From: Bacteroidaceae bacterium
Lineage (GTDB): Bacteria; Bacteroidota; Bacteroidia; Bacteroidales; Bacteroidaceae
Assembly: GCA_017547385.1 (NCBI GenBank)
Contig: JAFYPU010000031.1
Span: 1-57,680, forward strand
Direction: 5' to 3'
DNA length: 57,680 nucleotides
Shown piece by piece: positions 7,903-18,753 of this stretch. The notes under the pieces were generated by a model. The model was not told where the DNA came from and did not search any database. It saw only the letters and a program-made list of their open reading frames with translations. The first letter of the stretch is position 1; every line of letters starts with the position of its first letter. Made by a program: the position numbers and the translations under genes.

Positions 7903-10101
7903 TTATAACAAGCTCCAAGCCACCGTAAGTCCGGCCATGACGATGCTGACCATGCTCATGAGTTTGATAAGGATGTTAAGGCTCGGGCCGGCTGTATCCT
8001 TGAAGGGGTCGCCCACGGTATCACCCACGATAGTGGCCTTGTGGGTATCGCTTCCCTTACCTCCGAAGTTGCCTTCTTCCACATACTTCTTGGCATTGTC
8101 CCAAGCGCCACCGGCGTTGGCCATAAACACTGCCAAAACAAATCCTGCGCTCAAACTGCCAATCAGCAGGCCCAACACACCGGCCACACCAAACACCAAA
8201 CCGGTGAGAATGGGAGCAGCAATGGCCAACAGCGACGGAACAACCATCTCGTGCTGTGCGGCACGGGTGGAAATCATCACGCAGCGACCATAATCGGGTT
8301 CGGCTTCACCGGTGAGGATGCCCTTGATTTCACGGAACTGACGGCGCACTTCGTCCACCATCTTTCCGGCGGCACGTCCCACGGCATTCATGGTCAGTCC
8401 GCAGAAAAGGAATGCCATCATAGCACCGATAAACATACCGGCCAACACCTTAGGATTCATCAATGTTACGTCATAATAGGTCATAAAGTCCGCAAAACCG
8501 GCTTCGGCCACTTTCACCACATGGTCGCCCATATCGAGAGTGGTTTGTCCGATGCGTTCCAAACCGATGCGCACTTCCTCAACATAGCTAGCCAAGAGTG
8601 CCAAGCCGGTGAGGGCGGCCGAACCGATGGCAAAGCCCTTACCCGTTGCTGCCGTGGTGTTGCCCAATGAATCGAGCGCATCGGTGCGACGACGCACTTG
8701 TTCGCCAAGACCGCTCATTTCGGCATTGCCACCTGCATTATCGGCAATGGGTCCGTAAGCATCGGTGGCCAAAGTGATGCCCAATGTCGAGAGCATACCC
8801 ACTGCCGCCATACCGATACCATAAAGGCCCATGGAAAGATTTTCAAAGTCGCCACCGCTCGCCAAAAGGAAAGAAGCAATGATACCCACCACTACGGCCA
8901 AAACGGGAACGGCAGTTGAAAGCATACCGAGACCCAAACCGGAAATGATGACCGTAGCCGAACCTGTCTGTCCGCTTTCCGACACCTTGCGAGTGGGCTT
9001 ATAGGATTGTGAGGTATAGTATTCCGTGGCTTGGCCAATCACGATACCAACCACCAGACCCACAGCCACAGTGCAACCCATCTGCCACCAGTTTTCCAAA
9101 CCGAGCCACCAAAGAATGAGGAATGATGCCCCGACAATGAGCAACGAACTCAGGTTGGTACCAAAAGAGAGGGCACGAAGCAAATCCTTCATCTTGGCAT
9201 CTTCGTGCGTGCGAACGGCAAAGATTCCTATGAGCGAGAGCAATATGCCCACCGCAGCCACAAGCATGGGAGCAATCACTGCCTTGTATTGCATCACCGC
9301 ATCGCCACCGGCCACAAAGGCTGCCGCACCAAGAGAGGCTGTAGCCAAAATCGAGCCACAATAACTTTCATACAAGTCGGCACCCATACCGGCCACATCG
9401 CCCACGTTATCACCCACATTGTCTGCAATGGTTGCCGGATTGCGAGGATCGTCCTCGGGAATGTTGGCTTCCACTTTTCCCACCAAGTCGGCCCCCACGT
9501 CAGCCGCTTTTGTGTAAATGCCACCGCCCACACGGGCAAAGAGAGCTTGTGTGGAAGCACCCATACCAAAGGTCAGCATTGTTGTAGTGATGATGCAAAG
9601 TTTGGTGGTAGGATTGGCACCATCGGAAATAAGCGCATCGAGCAACAGATACCAGAATGAAATGTCGAGCAAGCCCAAGCCCACAACCACAAGTCCCATC
9701 ACTGCACCCGAGCGAAACGCCACGCGCAAACCGCCATTGAGCGACGTACGTGCAGCATTGGCAGTACGAGCCGAAGCGGCAGTGGCTGTTTTCATACCCA
9801 GGAAGCCGGCCAATCCGGAGAAGAAACCGCCGGTCAGGAAAGCCACGGGCACCCATTCGTTTTGCACTTCGAAGACATAAGCCATTACGGCAAACAACAA
9901 CGCAAGGCCAATGAAAACAATAAGAACAATTTTGTATTGTTGCTTGAGGTACGACATCGCACCTTTACGCACAGCCTCAGCAATGTAAGCCATTCGCTCC
10001 GTTCCCTCGGAAGTGCGTTTCATTTGTCGATAAAAGAACCAGGCAAATCCCAATGCCAGCAACGAAGCTACCGGAATGAGCCAAAAAAGTGGTGTTTGCA
10101 T
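7903..10101 (-). CDS. hppA: Membrane-bound ion-translocating pyrophosphatase, K+-dependent type
   Basis: Hydrolyses cytoplasmic pyrophosphate and uses the energy to pump H+ and/or Na+ across the inner membrane. 732 residues with about 16 hydrophobic segments, normal for the family. The signature [11 protein letters not shown] and the Asp-rich [12 protein letters not shown] loop bind Mg-pyrophosphate. The G-N-T-T-A-A-T stretch has alanine where K+-independent enzymes carry lysine, so K+ stimulation is expected. Whether it pumps Na+, H+ or both cannot be decided by eye; Bacteroides relatives include dual pumps. It lies 65 bp downstream of the outer-membrane barrel gene and may share its transcript. 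Confidence 0.96.
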   Translation of the reverse strand: MQTPLFWLIPVASLLALGFAWFFYRQMKRTSEGTERMAYIAEAVRKGAMSYLKQQYKIVLIVFIGLALLFAVMAYVFEVQNEWVPVAFLTGGFFSGLAGFLGMKTATAASARTANAARTSLNGGLRVAFRSGAVMGLVVVGLGLLDISFWYLLLDALISDGANPTTKLCIITTTMLTFGMGASTQALFARVGGGIYTKAADVGADLVGKVEANIPEDDPRNPATIADNVGDNVGDVAGMGADLYESYCGSILATASLGAAAFVAGGDAVMQYKAVIAPMLVAAVGILLSLIGIFAVRTHEDAKMKDLLRALSFGTNLSSLLIVGASFLILWWLGLENWWQMGCTVAVGLVVGIVIGQATEYYTSQSYKPTRKVSESGQTGSATVIISGLGLGMLSTAVPVLAVVVGIIASFLLASGGDFENLSMGLYGIGMAAVGMLSTLGITLATDAYGPIADNAGGNAEMSGLGEQVRRRTDALDSLGNTTAATGKGFAIGSAALTGLALLASYVEEVRIGLERIGQTTLDMGDHVVKVAEAGFADFMTYYDVTLMNPKVLAGMFIGAMMAFLFCGLTMNAVGRAAGKMVDEVRRQFREIKGILTGEAEPDYGRCVMISTRAAQHEMVVPSLLAIAAPILTGLVFGVAGVLGLLIGSLSAGFVLAVFMANAGGAWDNAKKYVEEGNFGGKGSDTHKATIVGDTVGDPFKDTAGPSLNILIKLMSMVSIVMAGLTVAWSLL

Positions 10102-10166
10102 AATAATAGAATTAAGGTTAAGTATTAAGATTTATCGTTACTTCGTTCTTAGCGGCAAGTGGTTCA

Positions 10167-10937
10167 TTATTTCTTCCCCACCCCAAATAAATAGGACACC
10201 TTGGCCATCAGCGTGCCATGCGCCGAGCGGCCAAAAACGTCCTTCTTTGAGTTGCCGTAAATGTCGGAGAGTGCGTAATAGTATCGGCCCTCCAACAAAA
10301 TGTGGCCGGCACGTGTGTTCATCTCCACACCGACACCGGCTGTGATACCATAATCGAATTTGTTCTCGATAGGCATTTCATATTGTGCATACATGTTGTT
10401 GGGGCGGTCGGGGTTACCGTCTGCAGCCACGGTCCAAGTGTCGCCACGTTTTGAAGCCTCTCCCACACAAAAGCCTACTTGCGGACCGGCAAGGAAATAG
10501 CCCATAAAGCCCTGCTTCTCCTTTCCCCATGCCAAACGAGCCATGAAGGGAAGTTGCACATAGTGCTGATGACGCACATAAGTATCAGGCAGAGGTTCGC
10601 TTTTCGAGTTGAAAATCTCTTCTTTCCATCCCAACTGAGCATAGTTGAGTTCCACTTGCAATGCGCAATAAGTCTTGAAATACTTTTCACAAGTGTAGCG
10701 GAGTGTGAGTCCCGCATTGGGGCCCACATGCATCTTCTGTTTGATGGAAGGATCGAAGCTAAGGGAGTTGAGTGCCACACCGGCATTAAAGCCGATGGCT
10801 AAGTCTGAACGAAATTCCCCGACTTGTGCTTTGGCATTGCCTACAAACAAAAAACTCAATGCCAAACACAAAATCAGCGTTCGGGATAAAATTAAGAGAA
10901 AGGGGGCGCGAAATTTGCTGTCAGCATTCACCTTCAT
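10167..10937 (-). CDS. Secreted outer-membrane beta-barrel protein (PorT/OmpX-like family)
   Basis: 256 residues. After a basic N-terminus there is a hydrophobic signal segment (about 18-35) ending in N-A-K-A-Q. The rest alternates polar and hydrophobic residues, with aromatic-rich strands and a final strand ending in hydrophobic residues plus glycine. This is typical of the Bacteroidetes eight-stranded outer-membrane barrel family, which also contains the T9SS component PorT. I cannot say from sequence alone that it is PorT. Its ATG lies 2 bp after the stop of the LysM fusion gene, so the two are surely co-transcribed. Confidence 0.8.
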   Translation of the reverse strand: MKVNADSKFRAPFLLILSRTLILCLALSFLFVGNAKAQVGEFRSDLAIGFNAGVALNSLSFDPSIKQKMHVGPNAGLTLRYTCEKYFKTYCALQVELNYAQLGWKEEIFNSKSEPLPDTYVRHQHYVQLPFMARLAWGKEKQGFMGYFLAGPQVGFCVGEASKRGDTWTVAADGNPDRPNNMYAQYEMPIENKFDYGITAGVGVEMNTRAGHILLEGRYYYALSDIYGNSKKDVFGRSAHGTLMAKVSYLFGVGKK

Positions 10938-10939
10938 TG

Positions 10940-12472
10940 TTATTCCATTTTTTCGGTGATACCATCGGGACGCAAATGAATGATCATCATACTACGATTG
11001 ATGTATCCTCCTTGCTCACCCCCATACTTCATAAACACATGCGGACTTTGCAGAGCCTGCACATCTGCAGATTGCGTTGTAAAAGCTGAACCATGCTTCA
11101 GCAAAGCTCCCAAGAAAGATGTTCCGGCATCATACCCCAACATCGCCATGCGGGGATAGATAGGCAACTGTTCCACCTTGAACCACCGTTGATAATCAGT
11201 GTTGAAGTTGCGCGTCGGTATGGAGGTTGCATCATAGAAAAAGTTAGTAAAGAAATACGTATCGGCATCAAATGCATCCACTCCCATTTTTTCAGCATAA
11301 ACCTGCCAATCGGGATAACCAAAAAGGGCGGTAAGATATTCGGGGTAAGTGCTTCGGAATTGCTTCATGCGTGCCACAATTTCCTGGAATGTTTTTTTGT
11401 CGGAAGCATCGGGAATGATAAGATTCTGCGAAGTAAGCGACAACACAGCCATCAATTCCTCATCAGTGCACGACACATTCAAACTGTTCACATCTCCTCT
11501 TGCCGCTTTCAACTTAGCTTCCAACAAAGTGGTAAATGCGCTTTCATTAGCTTTGACGGTTTTAAGAACAACGACATTTGTTTTCTTAAACTTCTGCACA
11601 AACATATCGACTGCCAGTGAGTGCTTGCGATTTTCCGGGGCATTGGTCAGATAGATATTAGAGTGCGTTTCCACTTCCTTCACCTTTGAAGAGAAGGGTA
11701 TCAACACCTTGTAGTCGTGTGCCGGTGTGGCTTGTGAAATCTCAGACACATGCGAGGCATACAACGGACCGATGACCAAATGTGCCTTGTGCTGCACGAT
11801 TTTCTGCAACTCATTCTTTATACTTTCTTGTTGGGCCGGTTCGTTCAGAGCCAAGATGTTTACTTTCTTGCCTTGCTTCTTCAGATTTTCAACCGCCATG
11901 AGTAAACCGCGATAGTATTCCACACAACGCACCCCCTCGGGAGCGGTTGTTGCAAAAGGCAATAATAAAACCACATTGACACATTCGAGTGCATCGCCTG
12001 CGGTTGCAGCATTTCCCGGCACAACTGACAATTCTTCTATCTCCGAAACAATTGTATCGACATGCGTTGCCGCAGGATAAGGAATGCAAACAAATTTTCC
12101 TTTCTTCAGTTTGAAGCCTTCGGTTTGCATGGCAGGATTGGCACTCACCAGTGCTTCCACTGACACGCCATATTTCTGAGCAATGCCCCACACGGTCTCG
12201 CCTTTCTGCACCTTGTGCATTTCACGGCAATCGGCACCGGCCATTTTGTTGACAGGAATTTGGAGTACCTGACCGGCTTTTAGGTTTTCCGCCGTTAAGC
12301 CAGGATTTTGCTGCATGATACTTTCCACCGTTACAGCATAATTACGAGAAAGTGCAAAGAGTGTCTCGCCTTGCTGCACGGTGTGTTTAATGATATTTGT
12401 TTGGGCTGATGCCTGCAAAACAAAGGATAAGAAAAGCGTCAGAACGCATGTGATATTGCGAATAAAGCTCAT
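10940..12472 (-). CDS. LysM domains fused to a type-1 periplasmic-binding-protein fold
   Basis: 510 residues. The start at 12472 was chosen because it begins a clear signal peptide ending in Q-A-S-A-Q. Two LysM peptidoglycan-binding domains follow (about 28-72 and 84-130; both contain K-x-Q-x-G-E-T-L/V). From about residue 165 there is a receptor-like periplasmic-binding fold (V-V-L-L-L-P-F, H-L-V-I-G-P-L-Y, P-Y/F-S-S-K). In Gram-negatives this fold also occurs in LpoA, an activator of penicillin-binding proteins. An envelope sensor or synthase-activator role is therefore plausible but inferred. It heads an operon with the adjacent barrel protein. Confidence 0.85.
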   Translation of the reverse strand: MSFIRNITCVLTLFLSFVLQASAQTNIIKHTVQQGETLFALSRNYAVTVESIMQQNPGLTAENLKAGQVLQIPVNKMAGADCREMHKVQKGETVWGIAQKYGVSVEALVSANPAMQTEGFKLKKGKFVCIPYPAATHVDTIVSEIEELSVVPGNAATAGDALECVNVVLLLPFATTAPEGVRCVEYYRGLLMAVENLKKQGKKVNILALNEPAQQESIKNELQKIVQHKAHLVIGPLYASHVSEISQATPAHDYKVLIPFSSKVKEVETHSNIYLTNAPENRKHSLAVDMFVQKFKKTNVVVLKTVKANESAFTTLLEAKLKAARGDVNSLNVSCTDEELMAVLSLTSQNLIIPDASDKKTFQEIVARMKQFRSTYPEYLTALFGYPDWQVYAEKMGVDAFDADTYFFTNFFYDATSIPTRNFNTDYQRWFKVEQLPIYPRMAMLGYDAGTSFLGALLKHGSAFTTQSADVQALQSPHVFMKYGGEQGGYINRSMMIIHLRPDGITEKME

Positions 12473-12504
12473 AACGAAAGCTCTTAAAGGGGTTAAATGT
12501 CGGG

Positions 12505-12512
12505 CAAATGTA
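12505..12512 (-). promoter_or_regulatory. -7 box for the LysM fusion operon
   Basis: The minus strand reads TACATTTG (TAnnTTTG), 33 nt before the ATG at 12472. No well-placed -33 TTG is visible. It lies in the divergent gap, back to back with the plus-strand promoter 40 bp away. Confidence 0.4.
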
Positions 12513-12532
12513 CAAAAAAAAGCCTCAAGCAC

Positions 12533-12561
12533 TTGTAGTAACCAAAAAAAACGTACTTTTG
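12533..12561 (+). promoter_or_regulatory. Bacteroidetes-type promoter for the gene at 12591
   Basis: TTG at 12533-12535, an 18-nt spacer, then TACTTTTG at 12554-12561. The predicted start of transcription is about 25 nt before the ATG. Confidence 0.6.
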
Positions 12562-12590
12562 ACTTCAAAACAACAGTAACCAACACAATC

Positions 12591-13889
12591 ATGAGCCTGA
12601 AACAAATTCTTATATGCCTGCTCTGCACAACCATGCCGCTGGCAGGTTTTGCACAAAAGCGTACAAAGAAATCTACCACAAAAACGCGTCAAACAAATGT
12701 TACTCCCGAATACACCGGTCCGTCTGCACAAGTTCTCATGCAGGAATATCGGTTCACCGAAGCCATTGCCCGATTGGACACAGAGATTGCAGAGGCCAGA
12801 AAGAAGAACCTGAGCACCACTTCATTGGAAGCACAATTGCAACGGGCTCATATAGGAAAATCCATGTTGGAAGCCACGGAACGTGTCGTATTTATTGACA
12901 GCATAAGTATTGGTCGTGAGAATTTCTTGGAGGCGTTCCGATTGAGCCGCAACACCGGAAAGATTCTGCTTTCGGCTCTGATACCATCAGAAATGCGTCA
13001 ACAGATCTCCGGAACGCTCGGCGCCACTTTCTACATCAACGAATTGGGAGACCGCACTTTCTTCTCAAAAACCGACAGCACCGGACAGATGCGTCTGCAC
13101 ACATCCTACCGACATGGCAACGCATGGTCGCAGGCCGAGCCTTTGTCGGGAATTTCCACAGAAGCCTCAACGGGTGATGCCGACTATCCTTTTGTCCTTG
13201 CCGACGGTGTTACATTATATTATGCAGCGCAAGGAGATGAAAGCATCGGGGGATATGACATCTTCGTAACCCGATATAATTCCGACACACGCCGTTTTGT
13301 GAAGCCTGAGAACATCGGCATGCCTTTCAACTCGCCTTACAACGATTATCTCTACATCATTGATGAGACCACAGGCATCGGATGGTTTGTTTCAGACCGT
13401 TATCAACCGGCTGACAGCGTTTGTATTTATTCTTTCATCCCCAACGAAAGTCGCGAAGTGTATGATATTGATGCTTCCACAGAGCTAAGCGTCAGACAGG
13501 CTGCACTGCTCCGTCCTTTCAGCCAAAGCCAAGGCAGTGCCGAAGCCCTGGCTAAAGTCCGCCAACGCTTGGAAGCACTTCAAGATGAGGGAAGCGAAAA
13601 TGCACCGGCACTCTCGCGTTTCATCATCAACGACGAAAAGGTTTACACATCGCTCTCTCAATTCCGCGACCCATCAGCACGCCTCATAGCTTCGCAGGTG
13701 GTGGAAACAAAGAAGAAACTTAACGACAATGAAAGGGCCTTGGAAGAGAGCAGAAGGCAGTATCACGCAAAGCCCACCCCACAATTGAGAAGCACCATTC
13801 TTTCCTTGGAGAGCGAGAACGAAAAGCTGCATCGCACCATCGCCACATTGGAAAAGAACATGCGACAAGCCGAATTGAGAGCACAATAG
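12591..13889 (+). CDS. Exported protein with PD40-like beta-propeller blades and C-terminal coiled coil
   Basis: 432 residues. The ATG at 12591 gives a signal peptide ending G-F-A-Q; the open frame continues upstream into the divergent promoter and should be ignored there. Residues about 150-290 hold propeller-like blades of the WD40-like PD40 kind (A-D-G-V-T-L-Y-Y, G-G-Y-D-I-F-V-T-R, P-F-N-S-P-Y-N-D). A charged coiled coil occupies the last 60 or so residues. Similar blades occur in PorE-type and other T9SS- or OmpA-associated proteins of Bacteroidetes, but no OmpA domain is present. The function is unknown; the location is probably periplasmic. It is divergent from the LysM fusion. Confidence 0.8.
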   Translation: MSLKQILICLLCTTMPLAGFAQKRTKKSTTKTRQTNVTPEYTGPSAQVLMQEYRFTEAIARLDTEIAEARKKNLSTTSLEAQLQRAHIGKSMLEATERVVFIDSISIGRENFLEAFRLSRNTGKILLSALIPSEMRQQISGTLGATFYINELGDRTFFSKTDSTGQMRLHTSYRHGNAWSQAEPLSGISTEASTGDADYPFVLADGVTLYYAAQGDESIGGYDIFVTRYNSDTRRFVKPENIGMPFNSPYNDYLYIIDETTGIGWFVSDRYQPADSVCIYSFIPNESREVYDIDASTELSVRQAALLRPFSQSQGSAEALAKVRQRLEALQDEGSENAPALSRFIINDEKVYTSLSQFRDPSARLIASQVVETKKKLNDNERALEESRRQYHAKPTPQLRSTILSLESENEKLHRTIATLEKNMRQAELRAQ

Positions 13890-13947
13890 CCAACACAAAG
13901 CACGTTTGTTTGAAATTACCACATCGTATCACCAAAAGCATTCAGCC

Positions 13948-14826
13948 ATGAAAGAGAAAATTGAAGCGTCCGAACTCATTATCAACAGCGATGGTAGCAT
14001 TTTCCATCTGCATCTTCGCCCTGAACAATTGGCCGACAAAGTTATTCTCGTAGGCGATCCGGGGCGTGTGGCCTTGGTGGCCTCTCATTTCGAAAGCCGG
14101 GAATGCGAAGTGGAGAGCCGAGAGTTCCGCACCGTAACAGGTACTTACAAAGGAAAACGCATCACGGTTGTTTCCACCGGCATTGGCTGCGACAACATAG
14201 ACATTGTGGTAAACGAAATAGATGCTTTGGCCAACATTGACTTTGCAACGAGACATGTGAAGCCGCAGCTCAAAAGTCTTGAATTGGTACGCATCGGCAC
14301 CTGTGGCGGATTGCAGACTTACACCCCCGAAGGAACATTTGTTGCCAGTGTGAAAAGCATCGGCTTTGACGGCTTGCTCAACTTCTATGCCCGACGCGAC
14401 GAGGTTTGCGACCTTGAGACCGAACGTGCCTTTACCGCGGCCATGGGTTGGACAGGCAATCAATGTATTGCCCACCCCTATGTGGCAAAAGCGCATCCTG
14501 ATTTGGTGCAACGCATCGCGGGTAGCGACATGGTGCATGGCATGACCATTGCTTGCGGAGGCTTTTACGGACCGCAAGGACGCGAGCTGCGCCTACCTTT
14601 GGCCGACCCTCAACAAAATGAAAAGGTGATGCAATTTCACCACGACGGCTTGGACATTACCAACTTCGAGATGGAAAGCAGTGCACTGGCCGGACTCGCC
14701 TCGCTCATGGGACACAAGGCACTCACCTGCTGCATGGTGATTGCCAATCGGCGGGCCGGAAAAGCCAACCCCAACTACAAAAACTCCATCGATGCACTCA
14801 TCACGCTGGTGCTCGACAGAATTTAA
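13948..14826 (+). CDS. Nucleoside phosphorylase, uridine phosphorylase type
   Basis: 292 residues of the PNP/UDP family, which splits a nucleoside with phosphate into base and (deoxy)ribose 1-phosphate for salvage. Visible motifs are V-G-D-P-G-R-V (phosphate binding, about 33-39), S-T-G-I-G-C-D-N-I, R-I-G-T-C-G-G and N-F-E-M-E-S-S-A (ribose contact). The N-terminus chosen (ATG 13948) starts just before the family domain. It lies 58 bp after the previous gene and may be read with it. Substrate preference for uridine over other nucleosides is inferred from similarity to Bacteroides enzymes. Confidence 0.9.
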   Translation: MKEKIEASELIINSDGSIFHLHLRPEQLADKVILVGDPGRVALVASHFESRECEVESREFRTVTGTYKGKRITVVSTGIGCDNIDIVVNEIDALANIDFATRHVKPQLKSLELVRIGTCGGLQTYTPEGTFVASVKSIGFDGLLNFYARRDEVCDLETERAFTAAMGWTGNQCIAHPYVAKAHPDLVQRIAGSDMVHGMTIACGGFYGPQGRELRLPLADPQQNEKVMQFHHDGLDITNFEMESSALAGLASLMGHKALTCCMVIANRRAGKANPNYKNSIDALITLVLDRI

Positions 14827-14885
14827 CCAAACACGCTACTCCTACCCTCTGCTATACCATATATATTTATAATACATACGAACAC

Positions 14886-14931
14886 AACAAGTGCCGCCCG
14901 ACAAGAAAACTTTGTGGACGGCACTTGTTTT
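14886..14931 (+). terminator. Terminator of the nucleoside phosphorylase gene
   Basis: AACAAGTGCCG pairs with CGGCACTTGTT across an inner imperfect stem, followed by TTTT. It lies about 60 nt after the stop codon and faces the convergent gene at 14961. Confidence 0.75.
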
Positions 14932-14960
14932 ATGCCTAAATTGAAAGACTGAAAGCAACG

Positions 14961-15512
14961 TCAGAGACTCACTTCCTCAAATTTGTATCCCAAACGTTTC
15001 AGTTCGATGGCCGCTCCCACCCGATAGACCGCCTTGCAAGCACGTGCGAAAGCGTGAAAAGCCATCGGCGTTGAAGGTTCGATATGTTCACGACGGATAT
15101 ATTGAATGGCGGTTTCGGCCAATCTACGCATGACGTTTTCCAATCCTCGTGCCTCTTCCGAAGTGAGCGAAAGCCCCATGATTTTTTCCAGAATGTGCTC
15201 GTCCATATCGTCAAAGCCTTGCTTCCCATGAAAAATCGTGTAGGGTTTTGCGGCATAATATTCCCACGACTCATCCCAAAGGTGCGCCACTCCCATACCG
15301 AGATATCCGGCCCAAGCCACGGACACCGTAGGATATTGCTGCACCTGAGGCACGGCATCAGCCATGTATTCGGAAGCCAGTTTCTGCCAATGTTCATCGA
15401 TGTCGTCCGTAGCCAGAAGCACTCCTTCCAGCAAACGACACGAGGTGGCCACACGCAGCAATTCCTGCTGCAAGTTTGTTTCGAAGCGTCTCAATTGTTC
15501 GTTGTTGAGCAT
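14961..15512 (-). CDS. Conserved hypothetical protein, 183 residues
   Basis: I do not recognise the family. ATG 15512 was chosen because the frame upstream runs into the divergent gap and the antisense of the ABC-F gene. There is no signal peptide or membrane segment, so it is probably cytoplasmic. It is rich in charged helices, with a W-A-G-Y-L-G-M-G-V-A-H-L-W-D segment near residue 70 and a D-D-M-D-E-H-I-L segment near 105. It stands alone on the minus strand between two plus-strand genes, convergent with the nucleoside phosphorylase and divergent from the ABC-F gene. Confidence 0.75.
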   Translation of the reverse strand: MLNNEQLRRFETNLQQELLRVATSCRLLEGVLLATDDIDEHWQKLASEYMADAVPQVQQYPTVSVAWAGYLGMGVAHLWDESWEYYAAKPYTIFHGKQGFDDMDEHILEKIMGLSLTSEEARGLENVMRRLAETAIQYIRREHIEPSTPMAFHAFARACKAVYRVGAAIELKRLGYKFEEVSL

Positions 15513-15579
15513 AATAATCTGTTTTGTGCACCGCAAAGGTATGAAAATATCGTATCTTCGCGGCAAAACGTAAAAAGAT

Positions 15580-17217
<1,638 letters not shown>

Positions 17218-17256
17218 CCATCATCACCCCTTTATTCATTCATAAATTAACACACC

Positions 17257-17703
17257 ATGAACATTCAAGAACTTATTGAAAAAGCACCCTCCGACTATCC
17301 GAAGTGCTTGCAAGCCCACTGCCCCGCAGCTGAGCAATGCTTGCGCCACCTGATGGCTCGGACCATCTCGGAAAAGGCCATCACCATGTCCGTCATCAAT
17401 CCGAAGAACATCAAACCCGCACTCGGCACATCCTGCCCCTACTTTCACAGCACCCAACCCGTACGCATGGCACGCGGCTTCACTCAGGCACTCGACAGCG
17501 TGCGGCACGGAGAAGTGAAAAAGATTGTGGCAGAACTCACCGACCTTTTTGACAGACGTCTCTACTTCCGTTTCCGCAAAGGCGAACGCCTCATCACTCC
17601 TCAACAACAAGAAATCATCGCTGAAGTCTTGGCGCGACACGGAGCTTCACTGCCTGTGGAATTCGACAGCTACGAAGAAGACTTCAATTGGCTACAACTC
17701 TAA
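17257..17703 (+). CDS. Hypothetical cysteine-containing protein, 148 residues
   Basis: I do not know a function; it resembles small Prevotella proteins that I vaguely associate with DUF6078, an uncertain recollection. There is no signal peptide. Cysteines at 17, 22, 28 and 60 (pattern C-x4-C-x5-C...C-P-Y-F) could bind a metal ion or an iron-sulfur centre. The C-terminal half is helical and charged, ending in E-D-F-N-W-L-Q-L. It lies 39 bp after the ABC-F gene and is probably co-transcribed with it. A strong GC-rich hairpin follows 10 nt after its stop. Confidence 0.8.
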   Translation: MNIQELIEKAPSDYPKCLQAHCPAAEQCLRHLMARTISEKAITMSVINPKNIKPALGTSCPYFHSTQPVRMARGFTQALDSVRHGEVKKIVAELTDLFDRRLYFRFRKGERLITPQQQEIIAEVLARHGASLPVEFDSYEEDFNWLQL

Positions 17704-17713
17704 CAAACTAATA

Positions 17714-17744
17714 CTGCAACGGCGGAAACTCCCCGCCGTTGCAG
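17714..17744 (+). terminator. Strong hairpin after the gene at 17257
   Basis: A perfect 12-bp stem (17714-17725 with 17733-17744) with a 7-nt loop. It is not followed by a U run, because the 21-nt-unit dyad element starts immediately. It could still end or stabilise the upstream transcript. Confidence 0.45.
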
Positions 17745-17814
17745 CAAAAGTGGCAAGGCCTGCCACTATTGTGGCACGGCGTACCACAAAAGTGGCAGGC
17801 CTTGCCACTTTTGC
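17744..17814. repeat. Three-unit dyad element with unrelated sequence (GTGGC type)
   Basis: Three 21-nt units built on GTGGCa-GGC-CCAC. The outer arms (GCAAAAGTGGCAAGGCC... and its exact reverse complement) pair over 24 bp. The middle unit is itself a hairpin (TTGTGG...CCACAA). The design (three 21-nt units, A-B-A' dyad, intergenic) is the same as in the GCAGTGCTTG elements, but the sequence is different. Confidence 0.85.
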
Positions 17815-17889
17815 CAAAACGGGAGAGGAATTTTATGCAAAGCCCACAAAGCTTCCCTCAATACCCCCAACCTTTCACGAAGACCTACC

Positions 17890-18702
17890 ATGAAAATCAT
17901 CGAACACTTCAGCCAAGCCAAAACACCGCACTCCGATGGAGAAGACGGATGGGTGATGACCGAACACTATGCAGCCGTTATTGATGGAAGCACCAGCAAA
18001 GCCGGGCAAAACTTCCCAGACCATCTGGCACCCGGACGCAAAGCCATGCTCACCGTGCGTGAAGCCATCCGTTCGCTACACCCCGAGGCCGAACTGAACG
18101 AAGTGCTCGAACATCTCACGCAAGCACTGCACAACATCACTGCCCATGCAAGCACCATGCCTCCCGAATGGCGACCCACCTGCTCGGCTGCCATCTACAG
18201 CTCACATCGAAATTTGATTTGGCTCATCGGTGATTGCCAGTGCATTGCGAATAACCACCTCTACCAAAACTTCAAGCTCGTTGACAGCATTCTGAGCCAA
18301 GTCAGAGCCGACGTTTTGCACCACTTATTAGCACTCGGACACACCGAAACCGAACTCCGACAAAACGACCTCGGCCGACAATTCATCATGGATGCACTGC
18401 GCGACCAGACAGCCTTTGCCAACGACTACACCCCGTGCAACCCCTATGCCTACCCCGTGCTCAACGGAATGCCCATACGGCCGGCTGAAGTGGTGAGCAT
18501 CGAAGTTGAAAGTGCTGAAATAGTGCTCGCCACCGACGGCTATCCCGACCTGCGCCCCAACCTTACAGCCTCCGAAAGTGCACTGCAAACCCTGCTCACA
18601 GAAGACCCCTTGTGCATCCGGCGCAATGCATCCACCAAGGGGCTGACAGCTGGGAACGTCTCTTTCGACGACCGCACATACTTACGCTTACACCTTTGTT
18701 AA
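17890..18702 (+). CDS. PP2C/PPM-like phosphatase-fold protein
   Basis: 270 residues, cytoplasmic. Four short motifs in the right order suggest a metal-dependent protein phosphatase fold: A-A-V-I-D-G-S-T near residues 28-35, W-L-I-G-D at 111-115, V-L-A-T-D-G-Y at 212-218 and F-D-D-R-T at 259-263. These would provide the metal-binding aspartates 32, 115, 216 and 260/261. The usual G-G-H after the first D-G is missing, and a helical insert sits between motifs 2 and 3, so it is a divergent member. No kinase or anti-sigma partner is adjacent; the next gene is an amidase. The family assignment is an inference from motifs. Confidence 0.7.
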   Translation: MKIIEHFSQAKTPHSDGEDGWVMTEHYAAVIDGSTSKAGQNFPDHLAPGRKAMLTVREAIRSLHPEAELNEVLEHLTQALHNITAHASTMPPEWRPTCSAAIYSSHRNLIWLIGDCQCIANNHLYQNFKLVDSILSQVRADVLHHLLALGHTETELRQNDLGRQFIMDALRDQTAFANDYTPCNPYAYPVLNGMPIRPAEVVSIEVESAEIVLATDGYPDLRPNLTASESALQTLLTEDPLCIRRNASTKGLTAGNVSFDDRTYLRLHLC

Positions 18703-18753
18703 CCAACAGAATATCATATTTCATTTATCTCTTTACTATAAACACGCCTCGCT

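Noticed and set aside
15513-15579. Promoter for the ABC-F gene at TATCTTCG (15553-15560)
   Set aside because: The box has one mismatch and the nearest TTTTG is 26 nt upstream, too far to call with confidence.
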